Assembly (NCBI RefSeq): GCF_013166655.1
Contig: NZ_JABKCA010000002.1
Coordinates: 62,001 to 126,000 of the forward strand
DNA length: 64,000 nt
DNA from: Lentimicrobium sp. L6
Lineage (GTDB): Bacteria > Bacteroidota > Bacteroidia > Bacteroidales > UBA12170
Direction: 5' to 3'
A program made the translations under genes and the position numbers. Shown here piece after piece: positions 8,470 through 17,043 of this stretch; position 1 is the stretch's first letter, and every line of letters starts with the position of its first letter. Below the pieces are notes generated by a model. The model was given only the letters and a program-made list of their open reading frames with translations. It searched no databases and was not told the origin of the DNA.

Positions 8470-9096
8470 TTAGAATTTAATGATAAGGCCTATCCCGCTG
8501 TTGGTCATCCCCATATTCAGGCTGATGTCTTTTTGCTTGTGTTTTAGCATGGCATCTTCACTTTTTTTGGCTTTGATACTACCCGAAATCCAGAGAGGAG
8601 TGCCTAGATTAAAGAGGACGCCACCACCAATAAATAAAGCAGGAATGAAGTATCTGGTAGACTCATTGTTTTTATTGTTTCTATACATAACCCCATAAGT
8701 TATTGCACCAATAGCTCCCCCTAAAAGACTAAACTTTGCACCACCCTTTTTTTGTTTTAATGCTTTCTGATATTCAGCTTGAAAAAACGCTTCTCCTTTT
8801 ATTCTCTCTTTTTCATTTGTGGAAGAAAATATAAGTGGGTAGGCATTGGCTTTTATCTCTTCACGAGTTCGGAAATCGATAAATCGACCATTTTTTATAG
8901 CAGCAATGGCTAGAACAGTATCTTGAAAGTCATCTTTTTCATAGATGATGGTATTCCAGTTTTTTATTTTGAGAATTTGACATTCAGTAATAGAATCTCC
9001 TCCTGATACAGGATAAATAATGTCTTTGTATTTATCTTGACTAAAGGAAAATAAACTGGATAGTAGAAAGATAATGATAAAATAGATAGACTTCAT
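8470..9096 (-). CDS. Exported protein, beta module and glycine-rich hydrophobic segments
   Basis: A 208-residue protein with a signal peptide (cleavage near FSFSQD, residue 20). It carries one divergent beta module (DIIYPVSGGDSITECQIL), a basic segment (YQKALKQKKGG), two glycine-rich hydrophobic stretches (LLGGAIGAITYGV, and LFIGGGVLFNLGTPLWISG) and a short C-terminal strand ending IGLIIKF. The second half is clearly related to 9220..9720: both have PLWISGS followed by KxKK and end IGxxxxF. It heads the four-gene run 9096-5506. The shared tail suggests membrane insertion or a terminal beta strand. Function unknown. Confidence 0.65.
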   Translation of the reverse strand: MKSIYFIIIFLLSSLFSFSQDKYKDIIYPVSGGDSITECQILKIKNWNTIIYEKDDFQDTVLAIAAIKNGRFIDFRTREEIKANAYPLIFSSTNEKERIKGEAFFQAEYQKALKQKKGGAKFSLLGGAIGAITYGVMYRNNKNNESTRYFIPALFIGGGVLFNLGTPLWISGSIKAKKSEDAMLKHKQKDISLNMGMTNSGIGLIIKF

Positions 9097-9118
9097 AATT
9101 GGCGTTTAGAATACAAAT

Positions 9119-9126
9119 CAAAAATA
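9119..9126 (-). promoter_or_regulatory. -7 box of the 9096-5506 operon
   Basis: TATTTTTG on the minus strand fits the Bacteroidota TAnnTTTG consensus. It sits 23 bases upstream of the ATG at 9096. No convincing -33 TTG is visible. Confidence 0.4.
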
Positions 9127-9219
9127 GAAATAATTCTAAGCTTCTTATAAGGTTAATTGAATTTAGAAAGATTTTAGATAAGCCAAGATTTTGAGGAGGT
9201 CTTTGTAAATATATGCTGC

Positions 9220-9720
9220 TTAAAATCTTAAGCTGATGCCAATCCCATTTTTTGAGGAAGATAGTTGGAGGCTTATGGACTTTTCTTCCATTTTTTCAAG
9301 AACAGCTCTATTCTTTTTCATTTTTGAGGAGCCCGAAATCCATAAAGGGATTCCTATTCCTGTCATCACCGTTGCGGTAATAAAAATACCTGTTCCCACT
9401 CCACCTAAACTCTCTTTTTCCTTGTCGTTTTTATTCTCCATAGCTACTAAACTACCTGCAATAAATCCACTTAAACCAAATGCTGTTAAAAAGAGGCCTC
9501 CGTTTCTCCTTTTTTTTGCGCTGAAATATTCCTCTTCATAATATGAATAACTATCCTCAGCTTTTATGGAAGAATCATTTTTAGTGGGATTTGGTGAGAG
9601 CTTTGAATAGGAAAGTTGGCTGATTTGAAGTTGAGCAAGGGCTTTTTCTGGAGTATCTGATGCAAAAATTGATGTGCTCAGCATGGTGGAAATAAAAAGA
9701 ATGTAAATTATAGGCTTCAT
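9220..9720 (-). CDS. Exported glycine-rich protein, paralogue of 8470..9096
   Basis: A 166-residue protein with a signal peptide (MKPIIYILFISTM, cleavage near SIFASD). A KKRRNGG segment leads into two glycine-rich hydrophobic stretches (LFLTAFGLSGFIAGSLVA and IFITATVMTGIGIPLWISGS), then a charged helix and the ending IGISLRF. The last 100 residues parallel those of 8470..9096. The upstream in-frame region to 9795 is rejected: it contains this gene's promoter and the terminator of the next gene. The N-terminal beta module of its neighbour is missing here. Function unknown; an envelope location is likely. Confidence 0.65.
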   Translation of the reverse strand: MKPIIYILFISTMLSTSIFASDTPEKALAQLQISQLSYSKLSPNPTKNDSSIKAEDSYSYYEEEYFSAKKRRNGGLFLTAFGLSGFIAGSLVAMENKNDKEKESLGGVGTGIFITATVMTGIGIPLWISGSSKMKKNRAVLEKMEEKSISLQLSSSKNGIGISLRF

Positions 9721-9737
9721 GGGTATAGATTTGAGTT

Positions 9738-9745
9738 CAAAGATA
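9738..9745 (-). promoter_or_regulatory. -7 box of the 9720 gene
   Basis: TATCTTTG on the minus strand. A TTTTTTG lies 16 bases upstream as a possible -33 element. The box is 18 bases before the ATG at 9720, which supports that start. Confidence 0.5.
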
Positions 9746-9765
9746 TCAAAATCTAATGACACAAA

Positions 9766-9797
9766 AAATGCCATTTCTATAACAAGAAACGGCATTT
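9766..9797 (-). terminator. Terminator of the 9818 barrel gene
   Basis: The arms AAATGCCGTTTCT and AGAAATGGCATTT (minus strand) pair with one mismatch around a six-base loop and are followed by a T run. It lies 21 bases after the stop of 9818..10549. Confidence 0.75.
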
Positions 9798-9817
9798 GTA
9801 TTTATAAACAGGGAGTG

Positions 9818-10549
9818 TTAGTCTCCGAAAAGAACATAAGCTACACCCACCTTAAAACCAGCATAGGCATTGTGAGAAGCAGAATAAACACCATCGTTAT
9901 TTGGTATTTGCCAATCTGCTGCATTAATGTCTTTAAGACCATAACCAAAGTTTAAAGTCGCATCAACATATAAATTCTCAATAATGACAATTCTAGCACC
10001 AAGCTCTAAGTTTAAAATGATGTCGTTTTTCTCATAACGATCGGTTACATCTTTGGCTGTAATTTCGAATTCATCCTCTTCATGGTATTGAGTATATGGA
10101 CTTCCGTTTTTCGTCCAAGTTTGCTCTGCGTCTTTCATCATAGCAAATAAAATCCCAAACCCACCCATGAAATTAACTCTAGTTTCAGTACCAGTGAATT
10201 TTAACATGACTGGAATCACATTATACTTGAATAGTAGATTTCTTTCAAAAGATGATGAAGTAGTTTCTTCAAAGTCTTTATACTCATCGGTATAGTTCTG
10301 ACCTAGATTCATCATCCAATATCCAGAATATATGCCAATGTTGTCATTGAAATTATATCCAAGGTCTAAACCAAAAGAGGTGTTTGAAGTTGCAGCAAAG
10401 TCATATTCGTGACCATTACCCCAAGTATTTTGATTCACCATGAAAGAAGAAAGGTACATAAAGTTACCACCTACATTAAGTCCTTTTTGTGCATAACTGG
10501 CAGGAATAACCAGTGCTAATAATAGCATGATTGTTAAAAAGCGTTTCAT
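9818..10549 (-). CDS. Outer-membrane beta-barrel protein
   Basis: A 243-residue exported protein with the signal peptide MKRFLTIMLLLALV...SYAQ. Alternating amphipathic strands, an LDLGYNFNDNIGIYSGYW segment and a C-terminal AYAGFKVGVAYVLFGD fit the Bacteroidota porin/outer-membrane barrel family (PF13568-like). Homologues are abundant envelope proteins of mostly unknown cargo. The start at 10549 is chosen from the signal peptide; a longer frame to 10618 runs through the promoter box at 10586..10593. It is transcribed alone, with its own promoter and terminator. It differs from the 5.5-9.1 kb group in lacking the beta module. Confidence 0.8.
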   Translation of the reverse strand: MKRFLTIMLLLALVIPASYAQKGLNVGGNFMYLSSFMVNQNTWGNGHEYDFAATSNTSFGLDLGYNFNDNIGIYSGYWMMNLGQNYTDEYKDFEETTSSSFERNLLFKYNVIPVMLKFTGTETRVNFMGGFGILFAMMKDAEQTWTKNGSPYTQYHEEDEFEITAKDVTDRYEKNDIILNLELGARIVIIENLYVDATLNFGYGLKDINAADWQIPNNDGVYSASHNAYAGFKVGVAYVLFGD

Positions 10550-10585
10550 TTTGATTGTAATATTTGTTTTTAGTTTTTTCAAATT

Positions 10586-10593
10586 CAAATATA
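10586..10593 (-). promoter_or_regulatory. -7 box of the barrel gene
   Basis: TATATTTG on the minus strand, 37 bases before the ATG at 10549, fits the phylum consensus. Confidence 0.5.
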
Positions 10594-10648
10594 GAATAAT
10601 ACTTGATTTACCGAACATGAATTGTGAAAGTCTTTTGTTATGGAATAC

Positions 10649-12688
10649 TTAAGCTTTCCATTTCTTAAGAACTGAAGAGCTTATATACTCACTTTTATAT
10701 TTACTTTTAAGTTCTTCAAAGGTGATTTTGAAGTCACATCCAGTTTTCCAATTGCTGCATCCAAAGGCAGCTTTCCCTTTGAGGATCTTTCCAGAATTAC
10801 ATTTTGGACAAACTAGTTTGCTTATGTCTTCGGGCTTATTTATAGGTTTAGCCTTTTTAGTTTTAGGAGGAGGGTTGGCTTTTTTAGTCTTTTTAGTTTC
10901 CTCTTCCTCCTGATAAGTGATTTTCTTGGCGGATTCTTTTTTCACCTCATCTACTATTTGACTCACCATTTCTTTCATCTCACTCAAGAAGAGCTTTACA
11001 TCATATTTCCCTCTTTCAATCTGGCTGAGCTTCAATTCCCATTGGCCAGTTAATTCAGCGGATTTAAGCAGTTCGTTTTGTATAGAGCCAATGAGCTCAA
11101 TTCCTGTCTCGGTAGGGTGTAAGGCCTTTCGTTTTCGGGTCATGTATCGTCTGCGAAACAAGGTTTCTATGATGTTGGCTCGTGTAGAAGGACGACCAAT
11201 TCCATTGGATTTCATGACCTCCCTGAGCTTCTCATCGTCTACTTGTTTACCTGCGGTTTCCATGGCTCTTAACAAGGTGGCCTCTGTAAAATATTTGGGT
11301 GGTTGCGTTTGCTTTTTTTCCATGGCTGGTTCATGAGGACCTTGCTCTCCTTTTTCAAAAGTTGGCATTAGCTGTCCTTTGTCATCCTCATTTTCTTCTT
11401 TACCAAAAACGATTCTCCATCCAGGAGTGAGTATTTCTTTTCCTGTAGCTTTAAAAGGATAGCCAGCAGTTTCTCCAACAACTTTGGTATTTGAAATAAT
11501 ACAATCAGGATAGAAATTGGCGATAAATCGGCGGGTAATGGCATCGTATACATCACGCTCCACTCCAGTCATATTATTAGCTCTTATTCCTGTTGGAATA
11601 ATAGCATGGTGATCGGTAACTTTTGAATTGTCAAATACTCTTTTGGTCTTTGGTATCTTTTTCTCTAAAACACTTTGTGTTAAAGAAGAATAATCGTTGA
11701 GTCCTTTCAGAATACCAGCAATTTTAGGATACTGATCATCTGGAAGATAGGTGGTGTCCACACGAGGATAACTCACCAATTTTTTCTCATATAATTGCTG
11801 CACTGTTTTTAGTGTTTCGTCCGCAGTGAGGTTAAATCTCTTATTTCCTTCTACCTGTAAGCTAGTTAAATCAAAAAGTCTGGGAGCAAATTCTTTGCCT
11901 TTCTTTTTTTCGAAACTGACAATGGTGAATAAATCCTCTTTGATTTTTTCCATCATCTCCTCGGCTTTTTCTGGAGCAAAAAACCTTCCCTTTTCATAAG
12001 AGAACATGACCTCACGGTATTTTGTTTTTACTTCCCAGAAATCTTTGGGAATGAAATTGACAATTTCGAGATGACGCTGAACGATCATCGCGAGGGTAGG
12101 TGTTTGAACTCTTCCAATACTCAATACATTTTTGCCAGTACCATACTTTAAGGTATAAAGCCTACTGGCATTGATGCCTAGTAACCAATCTCCAATAGCT
12201 CGTGCGCTCCCAGCTTCGTATAAATGTTGATACTTGTCTTCTTCTTGTAGATGTTGAAATCCTTCTCTAATGGCCTCCTCCGTTAATGAAGAAATCCATA
12301 ATCGCTTCACAGGATTTTTATTTCCAGCTTTATGATATACCCAGCGTTGGATCAATTCTCCTTCTTGGGCGGCATCACCACAGTTAATGATTTCAGTGCA
12401 TTTCTCGTTTTGAATAAGAGATTCTAAAATATGAAATTGCTTCTGACTTCCAGGATTATCAATGAGTTTAATGCTGAACTTTTGAGGAATGATAGGTAAA
12501 TTATGAAGCTTCCACCATTTTAGCCGTGGGTCGTAGTCATCGGGAGTTTTTAAGGTGCATAAATGCCCAAAAGTCCAACTTACCCAATAACCATTACCTT
12601 CAAAATATCCATCGTGGCGGGTTTTAGCACCCACTATTTTGGCTATTTCTTTGGCCACACTCGGTTTTTCGGCTACACAAAGTTTCAT
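10649..12688 (-). CDS. DNA topoisomerase III (type IA)
   Basis: A 679-residue type IA topoisomerase that passes single strands and resolves linked DNA. The Toprim domain starts MKLCVAEKPSVAKEIA and has the acidic motif DAAQEGE at about 105-111. Its second position lacks the Asp of the usual DxDREGE, a substitution I associate with the TopB branch of this phylum. SIGRVQTPTLAM and VSYPRVDTTYL (active Tyr near 307) are clear. A lysine- and proline-rich linker leads to one C-terminal zinc finger (CPKC, then two further Cys). The start at 12688 matches the family; an in-frame extension to 12706 is not needed. A -7 box (TAACTTTG, 12704..12711) lies just upstream. Confidence 0.93.
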   Translation of the reverse strand: MKLCVAEKPSVAKEIAKIVGAKTRHDGYFEGNGYWVSWTFGHLCTLKTPDDYDPRLKWWKLHNLPIIPQKFSIKLIDNPGSQKQFHILESLIQNEKCTEIINCGDAAQEGELIQRWVYHKAGNKNPVKRLWISSLTEEAIREGFQHLQEEDKYQHLYEAGSARAIGDWLLGINASRLYTLKYGTGKNVLSIGRVQTPTLAMIVQRHLEIVNFIPKDFWEVKTKYREVMFSYEKGRFFAPEKAEEMMEKIKEDLFTIVSFEKKKGKEFAPRLFDLTSLQVEGNKRFNLTADETLKTVQQLYEKKLVSYPRVDTTYLPDDQYPKIAGILKGLNDYSSLTQSVLEKKIPKTKRVFDNSKVTDHHAIIPTGIRANNMTGVERDVYDAITRRFIANFYPDCIISNTKVVGETAGYPFKATGKEILTPGWRIVFGKEENEDDKGQLMPTFEKGEQGPHEPAMEKKQTQPPKYFTEATLLRAMETAGKQVDDEKLREVMKSNGIGRPSTRANIIETLFRRRYMTRKRKALHPTETGIELIGSIQNELLKSAELTGQWELKLSQIERGKYDVKLFLSEMKEMVSQIVDEVKKESAKKITYQEEEETKKTKKANPPPKTKKAKPINKPEDISKLVCPKCNSGKILKGKAAFGCSNWKTGCDFKITFEELKSKYKSEYISSSVLKKWKA

Positions 12689-12703
12689 TCGCAAATTTTG
12701 GGT

Positions 12704-12711
12704 CAAAGTTA
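12704..12711 (-). promoter_or_regulatory. -7 box of topB
   Basis: TAACTTTG on the minus strand, 16 bases before the ATG at 12688. It implies a very short leader. Confidence 0.4.
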
Positions 12712-12889
12712 TTCAATAATTCAAATGTTTTGTCTTGGAGTTTTAAACAAATGACTTGTATTTTTCTTTTAAGCTGAAAATCAAAGCTCAAGAAATATGT
12801 TTTTTCATGCCTTTTTTTCACAAAATAAATCGCAATGGAGCTTGTGTTTTCTGAGTGTATGATTGTCGGGAGACAATGGATAATTTTCC

Positions 12890-12897
12890 TATTTTTG
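12890..12897 (+). promoter_or_regulatory. -7 box, polysaccharide cluster leader
   Basis: TATTTTTG fits the consensus and lies about 187 bases before the flippase start. Transcription from here would give a long leader containing the hairpin at 12980..13016. Confidence 0.35.
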
Positions 12898-12979
12898 GCA
12901 TTCAAGATATAGCTGTACTCATGAGCAATAAATTAAATCGTTTTGTTTTTTTTCTTCAAGCATTGTTTGGGATATGTAT

Positions 12980-13016
12980 CTTGATTGAGAGAAGGATATG
13001 CTTCTCTATGTTCAAG
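12980..13016 (+). promoter_or_regulatory. Leader hairpin before the polysaccharide genes
   Basis: AGAGAAG and CTTCTCT (12988..13007) form a perfect stem around GATATG. CTTGA and TCAAG extend it after a three-base internal gap. There is no T run directly after it, so it is not a simple terminator. It lies 68 bases before the flippase ATG. The rest of 12712..13083 shows no gene. Confidence 0.4.
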
Positions 13017-13083
13017 CATAAGTATTTTTCGCTTTTTGCATTGGAGTTTGGTTTTGTAGTAGTTTCTTCAAAGAGTAGGACTT

Positions 13084-14367
13084 ATGTTTAAAGAAATCAA
13101 GCAATCGGAATTCGCCAAGCAAGTAGCAACGCTATTAACAGGAAGCCTATTGGCACAAGTGCTGCCTTTTATTGCTGAATATTTCATCACTCGATTATAT
13201 ACAGCAGCGGAGCTCGGTATTATTACTTTATTTACTTCGGTGGCGGTTATGTTTTCGATTATAGCAACTGGTAGATATGAGTTTGCAATAATGCTTCCTA
13301 AGGAAAAGGAGAAAAGTATAAATGTTCTATTTTTAGCTCTCTTCATTACAGTAATTATTGCTATTGTTTCTTTTTTTGTCACTTGGTTGCTCAATGATTG
13401 GGTTTGTAAAGTTCAAAAGAGTGATGAGTTAGGTCGCTTCCTTTGGTATGTTCCTATATCAGTATTGGCTGTGGGGGTTTTTAATAGCTTCAATCAGTGG
13501 GCCAATAGGAATGCTTATCATAATTATATGGCAGCTTCAAAGGTTTCGGAGAGTGGGACTACATCAGGTTTGAATGTATTATTCGGTTATATGAAGTTAG
13601 GGAATGCTGGGTTAATTATTGCATATTTGAGTGGGCAATTGATTTCCACAATAGCAGTGCTCATCCCTTTTTTTAAAAAGGATAAAGCTTTAGTAAAAGA
13701 AGTGAAGAAGTCGGAAATGAAATCTTTGGCTAAAAAATATAAGAAGTTTCCTACTACCAATTCGCTTCATGCTTTTATGGATATGTTTTTTCTAAGTGTT
13801 TTGGTATTCTTAATTAGCCACTATTTTGGTGATGATATAACGGGATATTATGGTAGAACTTATAAAATATTATTGGCCCCGTCTATACTCATTGGAGGAG
13901 TAGTTGGTCAGATTTTCTTCAGGAAAATATCTATTATGAAATCAAATGATGAAAGCATGATGGTTTTCTTTCAAAAAATAATTCTGCTATTATTTTTAAT
14001 TGGATTACCTATTTTTGTAATTATTATGCTTTTTGGACCTGAGATATTTGAATTATATCTGGGTAAGAATTTTATTACCGCAGGAACTTATGCCGCCATA
14101 TTAGCTCCTTGGATTTGGATGAAGTTTATCACTGGTCCATTAGCTATGGTTCCAGTGGTTTTTGATAAGTTAAATGCTTCTTTCCTTTTTGGAAGTTTAT
14201 CCAATTTGTTATTAGTATGTGCTATTGTTATTGGGGGAAGCTACGATTGGAGTGTTACTGGAACCTTCAAGCTATTAACGGTATTACAAATAATTGTTTT
14301 GAGCTTTTTTATTCTTTGGGTTTATTCATTGATTAAGAAATGTGACACAAAACTAGATAATATATAG
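13084..14367 (+). CDS. Polysaccharide flippase (Wzx/MOP type)
   Basis: A 427-residue inner-membrane protein with about 12-14 hydrophobic segments. The N-terminal pattern (SLLAQVLPFIAEYFITRLYT, ALGIITLFTS-like segment, GRYEFAIMLP) is that of O-antigen or oligosaccharide flippases. It would move lipid-linked repeat units across the inner membrane. It opens a plus-strand cluster with an acyltransferase, two glycosyltransferases and an O-antigen ligase/polymerase at two- to eleven-base spacings, which fits surface polysaccharide assembly. The start ATG at 13084 is the first plausible one. Confidence 0.88.
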   Translation: MFKEIKQSEFAKQVATLLTGSLLAQVLPFIAEYFITRLYTAAELGIITLFTSVAVMFSIIATGRYEFAIMLPKEKEKSINVLFLALFITVIIAIVSFFVTWLLNDWVCKVQKSDELGRFLWYVPISVLAVGVFNSFNQWANRNAYHNYMAASKVSESGTTSGLNVLFGYMKLGNAGLIIAYLSGQLISTIAVLIPFFKKDKALVKEVKKSEMKSLAKKYKKFPTTNSLHAFMDMFFLSVLVFLISHYFGDDITGYYGRTYKILLAPSILIGGVVGQIFFRKISIMKSNDESMMVFFQKIILLLFLIGLPIFVIIMLFGPEIFELYLGKNFITAGTYAAILAPWIWMKFITGPLAMVPVVFDKLNASFLFGSLSNLLLVCAIVIGGSYDWSVTGTFKLLTVLQIIVLSFFILWVYSLIKKCDTKLDNI

Positions 14368-14369
14368 CC

Positions 14370-14954
14370 ATGAGAAATGTTTTTAGTGCTATTAAGAGAG
14401 TTTATCTGCGTTTTTTTGCTTCGCAGGCTCGGCCTATTATGGTGTATTATAAGCGTAATTTCCAAAAGGAAAAAAAGGAAAATATAAGAATTAGCAGTTC
14501 TACCTTTTTAGATTATAAAGAGAGGCTGAAGATTGATAAGGAGGTATTTATTGGTCATTTTAATTTTGTAGAAGCCAGTAATGGAATTGAAATTGAAGAA
14601 GGTGTTCAAATTACGAATTATTGTAGTATAACGACTCATTCTTCCCATAATTCTATTAGACTCTATGGAGAAAAATATAAAGATTTTGCAAATTTGGTGG
14701 GCTATATAAAGGGTAGTGTGTTTATTGGAAAATATACTTTTGTTGGACCACATTCTGTGATTATGCCAAAAACAAGGATTGGAAAAGGAAGCTTGGTGAG
14801 CGCATATAGTTATGTGCAAGGAGAGTTTCCAGACTTTTCAATAATAGCTGGAAATCCAGCTACCGTGATTGGGAGTACCAAAAAAATGGATCAAAGAATA
14901 CTGGAGCAGCACGCCGAACTGAAACCTTTTTATGAAGCTTGGGCAAATGATTAA
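14370..14954 (+). CDS. Hexapeptide-repeat acyltransferase
   Basis: A 194-residue soluble enzyme with left-handed beta-helix repeats (IEIEEGVQITNYC, VFIGKYTFVGPHSVIMP, RIGKGSLVSAYSYV) and the closing SIIAGNPATVIG typical of WcaF/CatB-like transferases. It likely O-acetylates or otherwise acylates a sugar of the repeat unit using acetyl-CoA. The histidine pair in TTHSSHNS is a candidate for the catalytic His. It lies two bases after the flippase gene. Confidence 0.85.
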   Translation: MRNVFSAIKRVYLRFFASQARPIMVYYKRNFQKEKKENIRISSSTFLDYKERLKIDKEVFIGHFNFVEASNGIEIEEGVQITNYCSITTHSSHNSIRLYGEKYKDFANLVGYIKGSVFIGKYTFVGPHSVIMPKTRIGKGSLVSAYSYVQGEFPDFSIIAGNPATVIGSTKKMDQRILEQHAELKPFYEAWAND

Positions 14955-14958
14955 TCAA

Positions 14959-16020
14959 ATGGGAAAACAGCAAAGATATCTTCTTTTTGGAGATGGTAAT
15001 AGTCCTCATACATTGAAATGGGTTAAAGAACTCATTTTGCATTATGATGTTTTTGTGGTGTCTTCTTCTCAGGTTTCTGAGTCTTTGAAGAAAGTTATAC
15101 CTGCGGAAAAAAGAGAAGCTCTTGGGGTTGAAGTGCAAGCAGAAGGAAATACACTTGGTTATTTTAAAAAGATATTCAAATTAAATAGTATTATAAAGAG
15201 AATTCAACCTGAAATAGTAAATGCCCATTATATCAGTAGTCATGGTTTTTTAATTGCCTTGGTAAAGCAGTTTGGCTATTCAAAGTTTAAATTTGTAGCA
15301 TCAGCCTGGGGAACCGATGTTTTAGTTTTTCCTTTTCGGAATAAGGTGTTTTTTAGGATAATGAAGTTTGTGCTTTCTAAAGCAGATTATATAACTTCGG
15401 ATTCTAATCATATGAGTAAGGTGATTCAGCAGATTAAAAATAAACCTGTAATTACCTTTACATTTGGTTTGGACGAGATGCCAGATTTCAATGAATATGA
15501 AAAGGAAGCCAGTCTGTATTTTTCAAATAGAGCGCTTTCCGAGAACTATAATATTGGAGAAGTGATTCGAGCTTTTCAATCCATTGCAGAGGAGGATTTG
15601 GAAGCGAGGTTGGTAGTATCTAATGAAGGAGTTGATAAGGAAAATTTAGTATGGCAGGTTGTAGAACTGGGTTTGACGGAGCGAGTTGAATTTGTAGGGT
15701 TTTTAAGTGCGGAAGAGCAAGCGAAGGTTTATTCTAAAAGTAGTTTTTATTTCTCTTTGCCCTCATCCGATTCCACTAGTGTGAGTTTGTTAGAGGCTTT
15801 AGCTTATGGTTGTATTCCTATTTTGTCTGATATTCCTGCCAATAGGGAATGGGTGAAGAATGCGGAAAATGGGATTTTAATAGAAAAAGATATTGATTTA
15901 AAGCTGATTAATAAATTGCGTAATAATAGGATGTCTATTATCAGGTTTAATAGAAAGCAAATTGAAGAAAGAGGAATCTTTCCTAAGTTAATGAACGATT
16001 TTGTGGAAATCATAAAATAG
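14959..16020 (+). CDS. Glycosyltransferase, GT4 type
   Basis: A cytoplasmic glycosyltransferase of about 353 residues with a GT-B fold. The N-terminus reads YLLFGDGNSPHTLKWV. The acceptor domain has VNAHYISSHG and ASAWGTDVLV. The C-terminal donor-binding part has VEFVGFLSAEEQAKVYSKSS and SVSLLEALAYGCIPILSDIP, the EX7E-like region. It should add a sugar from a nucleotide donor to the lipid-linked unit. In-frame ATGs also occur at 14932 and 14947 inside the previous gene; 14959 is preferred because the first strand then begins directly. Confidence 0.85.
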   Translation: MGKQQRYLLFGDGNSPHTLKWVKELILHYDVFVVSSSQVSESLKKVIPAEKREALGVEVQAEGNTLGYFKKIFKLNSIIKRIQPEIVNAHYISSHGFLIALVKQFGYSKFKFVASAWGTDVLVFPFRNKVFFRIMKFVLSKADYITSDSNHMSKVIQQIKNKPVITFTFGLDEMPDFNEYEKEASLYFSNRALSENYNIGEVIRAFQSIAEEDLEARLVVSNEGVDKENLVWQVVELGLTERVEFVGFLSAEEQAKVYSKSSFYFSLPSSDSTSVSLLEALAYGCIPILSDIPANREWVKNAENGILIEKDIDLKLINKLRNNRMSIIRFNRKQIEERGIFPKLMNDFVEIIK

Positions 16021-16024
16021 AAAC

Positions 16025-17032
16025 ATGATAAAAAAAATAAGTCTCATTATTTCTTTAAAATCTTCTTTGGAAGAATCACACGATTTTATCCAATATTTAA
16101 TGGATTTGGAGAGACCAACAATAGAGGAGGAGCTCCTATTATTCTTTCCTTCTGGAAGCAATGATAAATCAGAGATTGTTTCCAAGTTGAAAAACAGGTT
16201 TCAGGCAATAAAAGAGCTAAAGAGTTTGGAGAATAAGATTGTTTCTGATTATAATCAAGCTATAAAAGAATCCTCAGGGGATTTAATTTTTATACTAGAA
16301 GAGCAAGCTCTCTATCCAGCAAAATATTTAGTTGATATGTTAACTTACACTGATGAATTAGCTGCTGATAAATTGGGTGGGGTTCTCGTTCCTAAGGCAA
16401 CAAATACCAATTTGATATCGGAATCGATTGCCGCTTCATTAATGAGTTTTTTTGTGGTTGGAAATACGCAGTATCGTTTAATTGCTGAAAAAAACAGAGA
16501 ATATTCTGCCTTGCCTACAGGTGTTTATAGAAAATCTGTTTTTGATAATTGGGGTTTATTTGATGAGAAACTTCAAAACCTAGCTGAAGATGAGTTAAAT
16601 GGGAGAATAGCAGCAAAAGGTGCGAAGATGTATTTGATTCCTTCATTAGAAATAGAATATAATTGTCCTACTACTTTGACTCAGATTATTCATTTCTTTC
16701 AAAATCAAGCTTATTTTAAGCCTTATGTGAATGCAAAGCTTGGCGTTTCCGCAAGTCTTAGACAGCTTTCTCCATCCATTGGATTGTTATTCTTTTTAAT
16801 TACAGGAACAGCTTCTTCTATCAACCCATTGATGCTTTTATTATTCCTATTTGCTGGAATGGTATATCTATTTGCTGATATTTGGGAGTCTTTTGGAATT
16901 GGTATTGCTAAAGATAAAGCACGATTGACTACCGTTTTAATCTTCCTATTTCCTATAATCCATATAAGCTATGGCTTGGGGTTTTTAAAAGCATGGATTG
17001 ATATTAATATTTTGAAAAGGACTTTGAAATAA
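16025..17032 (+). CDS. GT2-family glycosyltransferase, ExoA-like
   Basis: A 335-residue protein: a soluble GT-A domain (1-240) followed by two or three hydrophobic segments. The layout GVLVPKA, PTGVYRKSVFDNWGLFDEKL and EDELNGRIAAKG matches ExoA-like glycosyltransferases, including the general-base-like DELN. The place where the metal-binding DxD normally lies reads FILEEQALYP, so the canonical aspartates are not evident. Sequence before it is also diverged. It may still be active with an altered metal site or use the downstream acidic motif. It sits five bases after the GT4 gene. Confidence 0.75.
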   Translation: MIKKISLIISLKSSLEESHDFIQYLMDLERPTIEEELLLFFPSGSNDKSEIVSKLKNRFQAIKELKSLENKIVSDYNQAIKESSGDLIFILEEQALYPAKYLVDMLTYTDELAADKLGGVLVPKATNTNLISESIAASLMSFFVVGNTQYRLIAEKNREYSALPTGVYRKSVFDNWGLFDEKLQNLAEDELNGRIAAKGAKMYLIPSLEIEYNCPTTLTQIIHFFQNQAYFKPYVNAKLGVSASLRQLSPSIGLLFFLITGTASSINPLMLLLFLFAGMVYLFADIWESFGIGIAKDKARLTTVLIFLFPIIHISYGLGFLKAWIDINILKRTLK

Positions 17033-17043
17033 CAAATGAATTA

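Noticed and set aside
9721-9795. Upstream extension of the exported protein at 9220..9720
   Set aside because: The stretch holds a consensus promoter box and the terminator of the neighbouring gene; the signal peptide starts at 9720.
12855-13091. 78-codon frame before the flippase gene
   Set aside because: It overlaps the flippase start, covers the promoter box and leader hairpin, and shows no domain.
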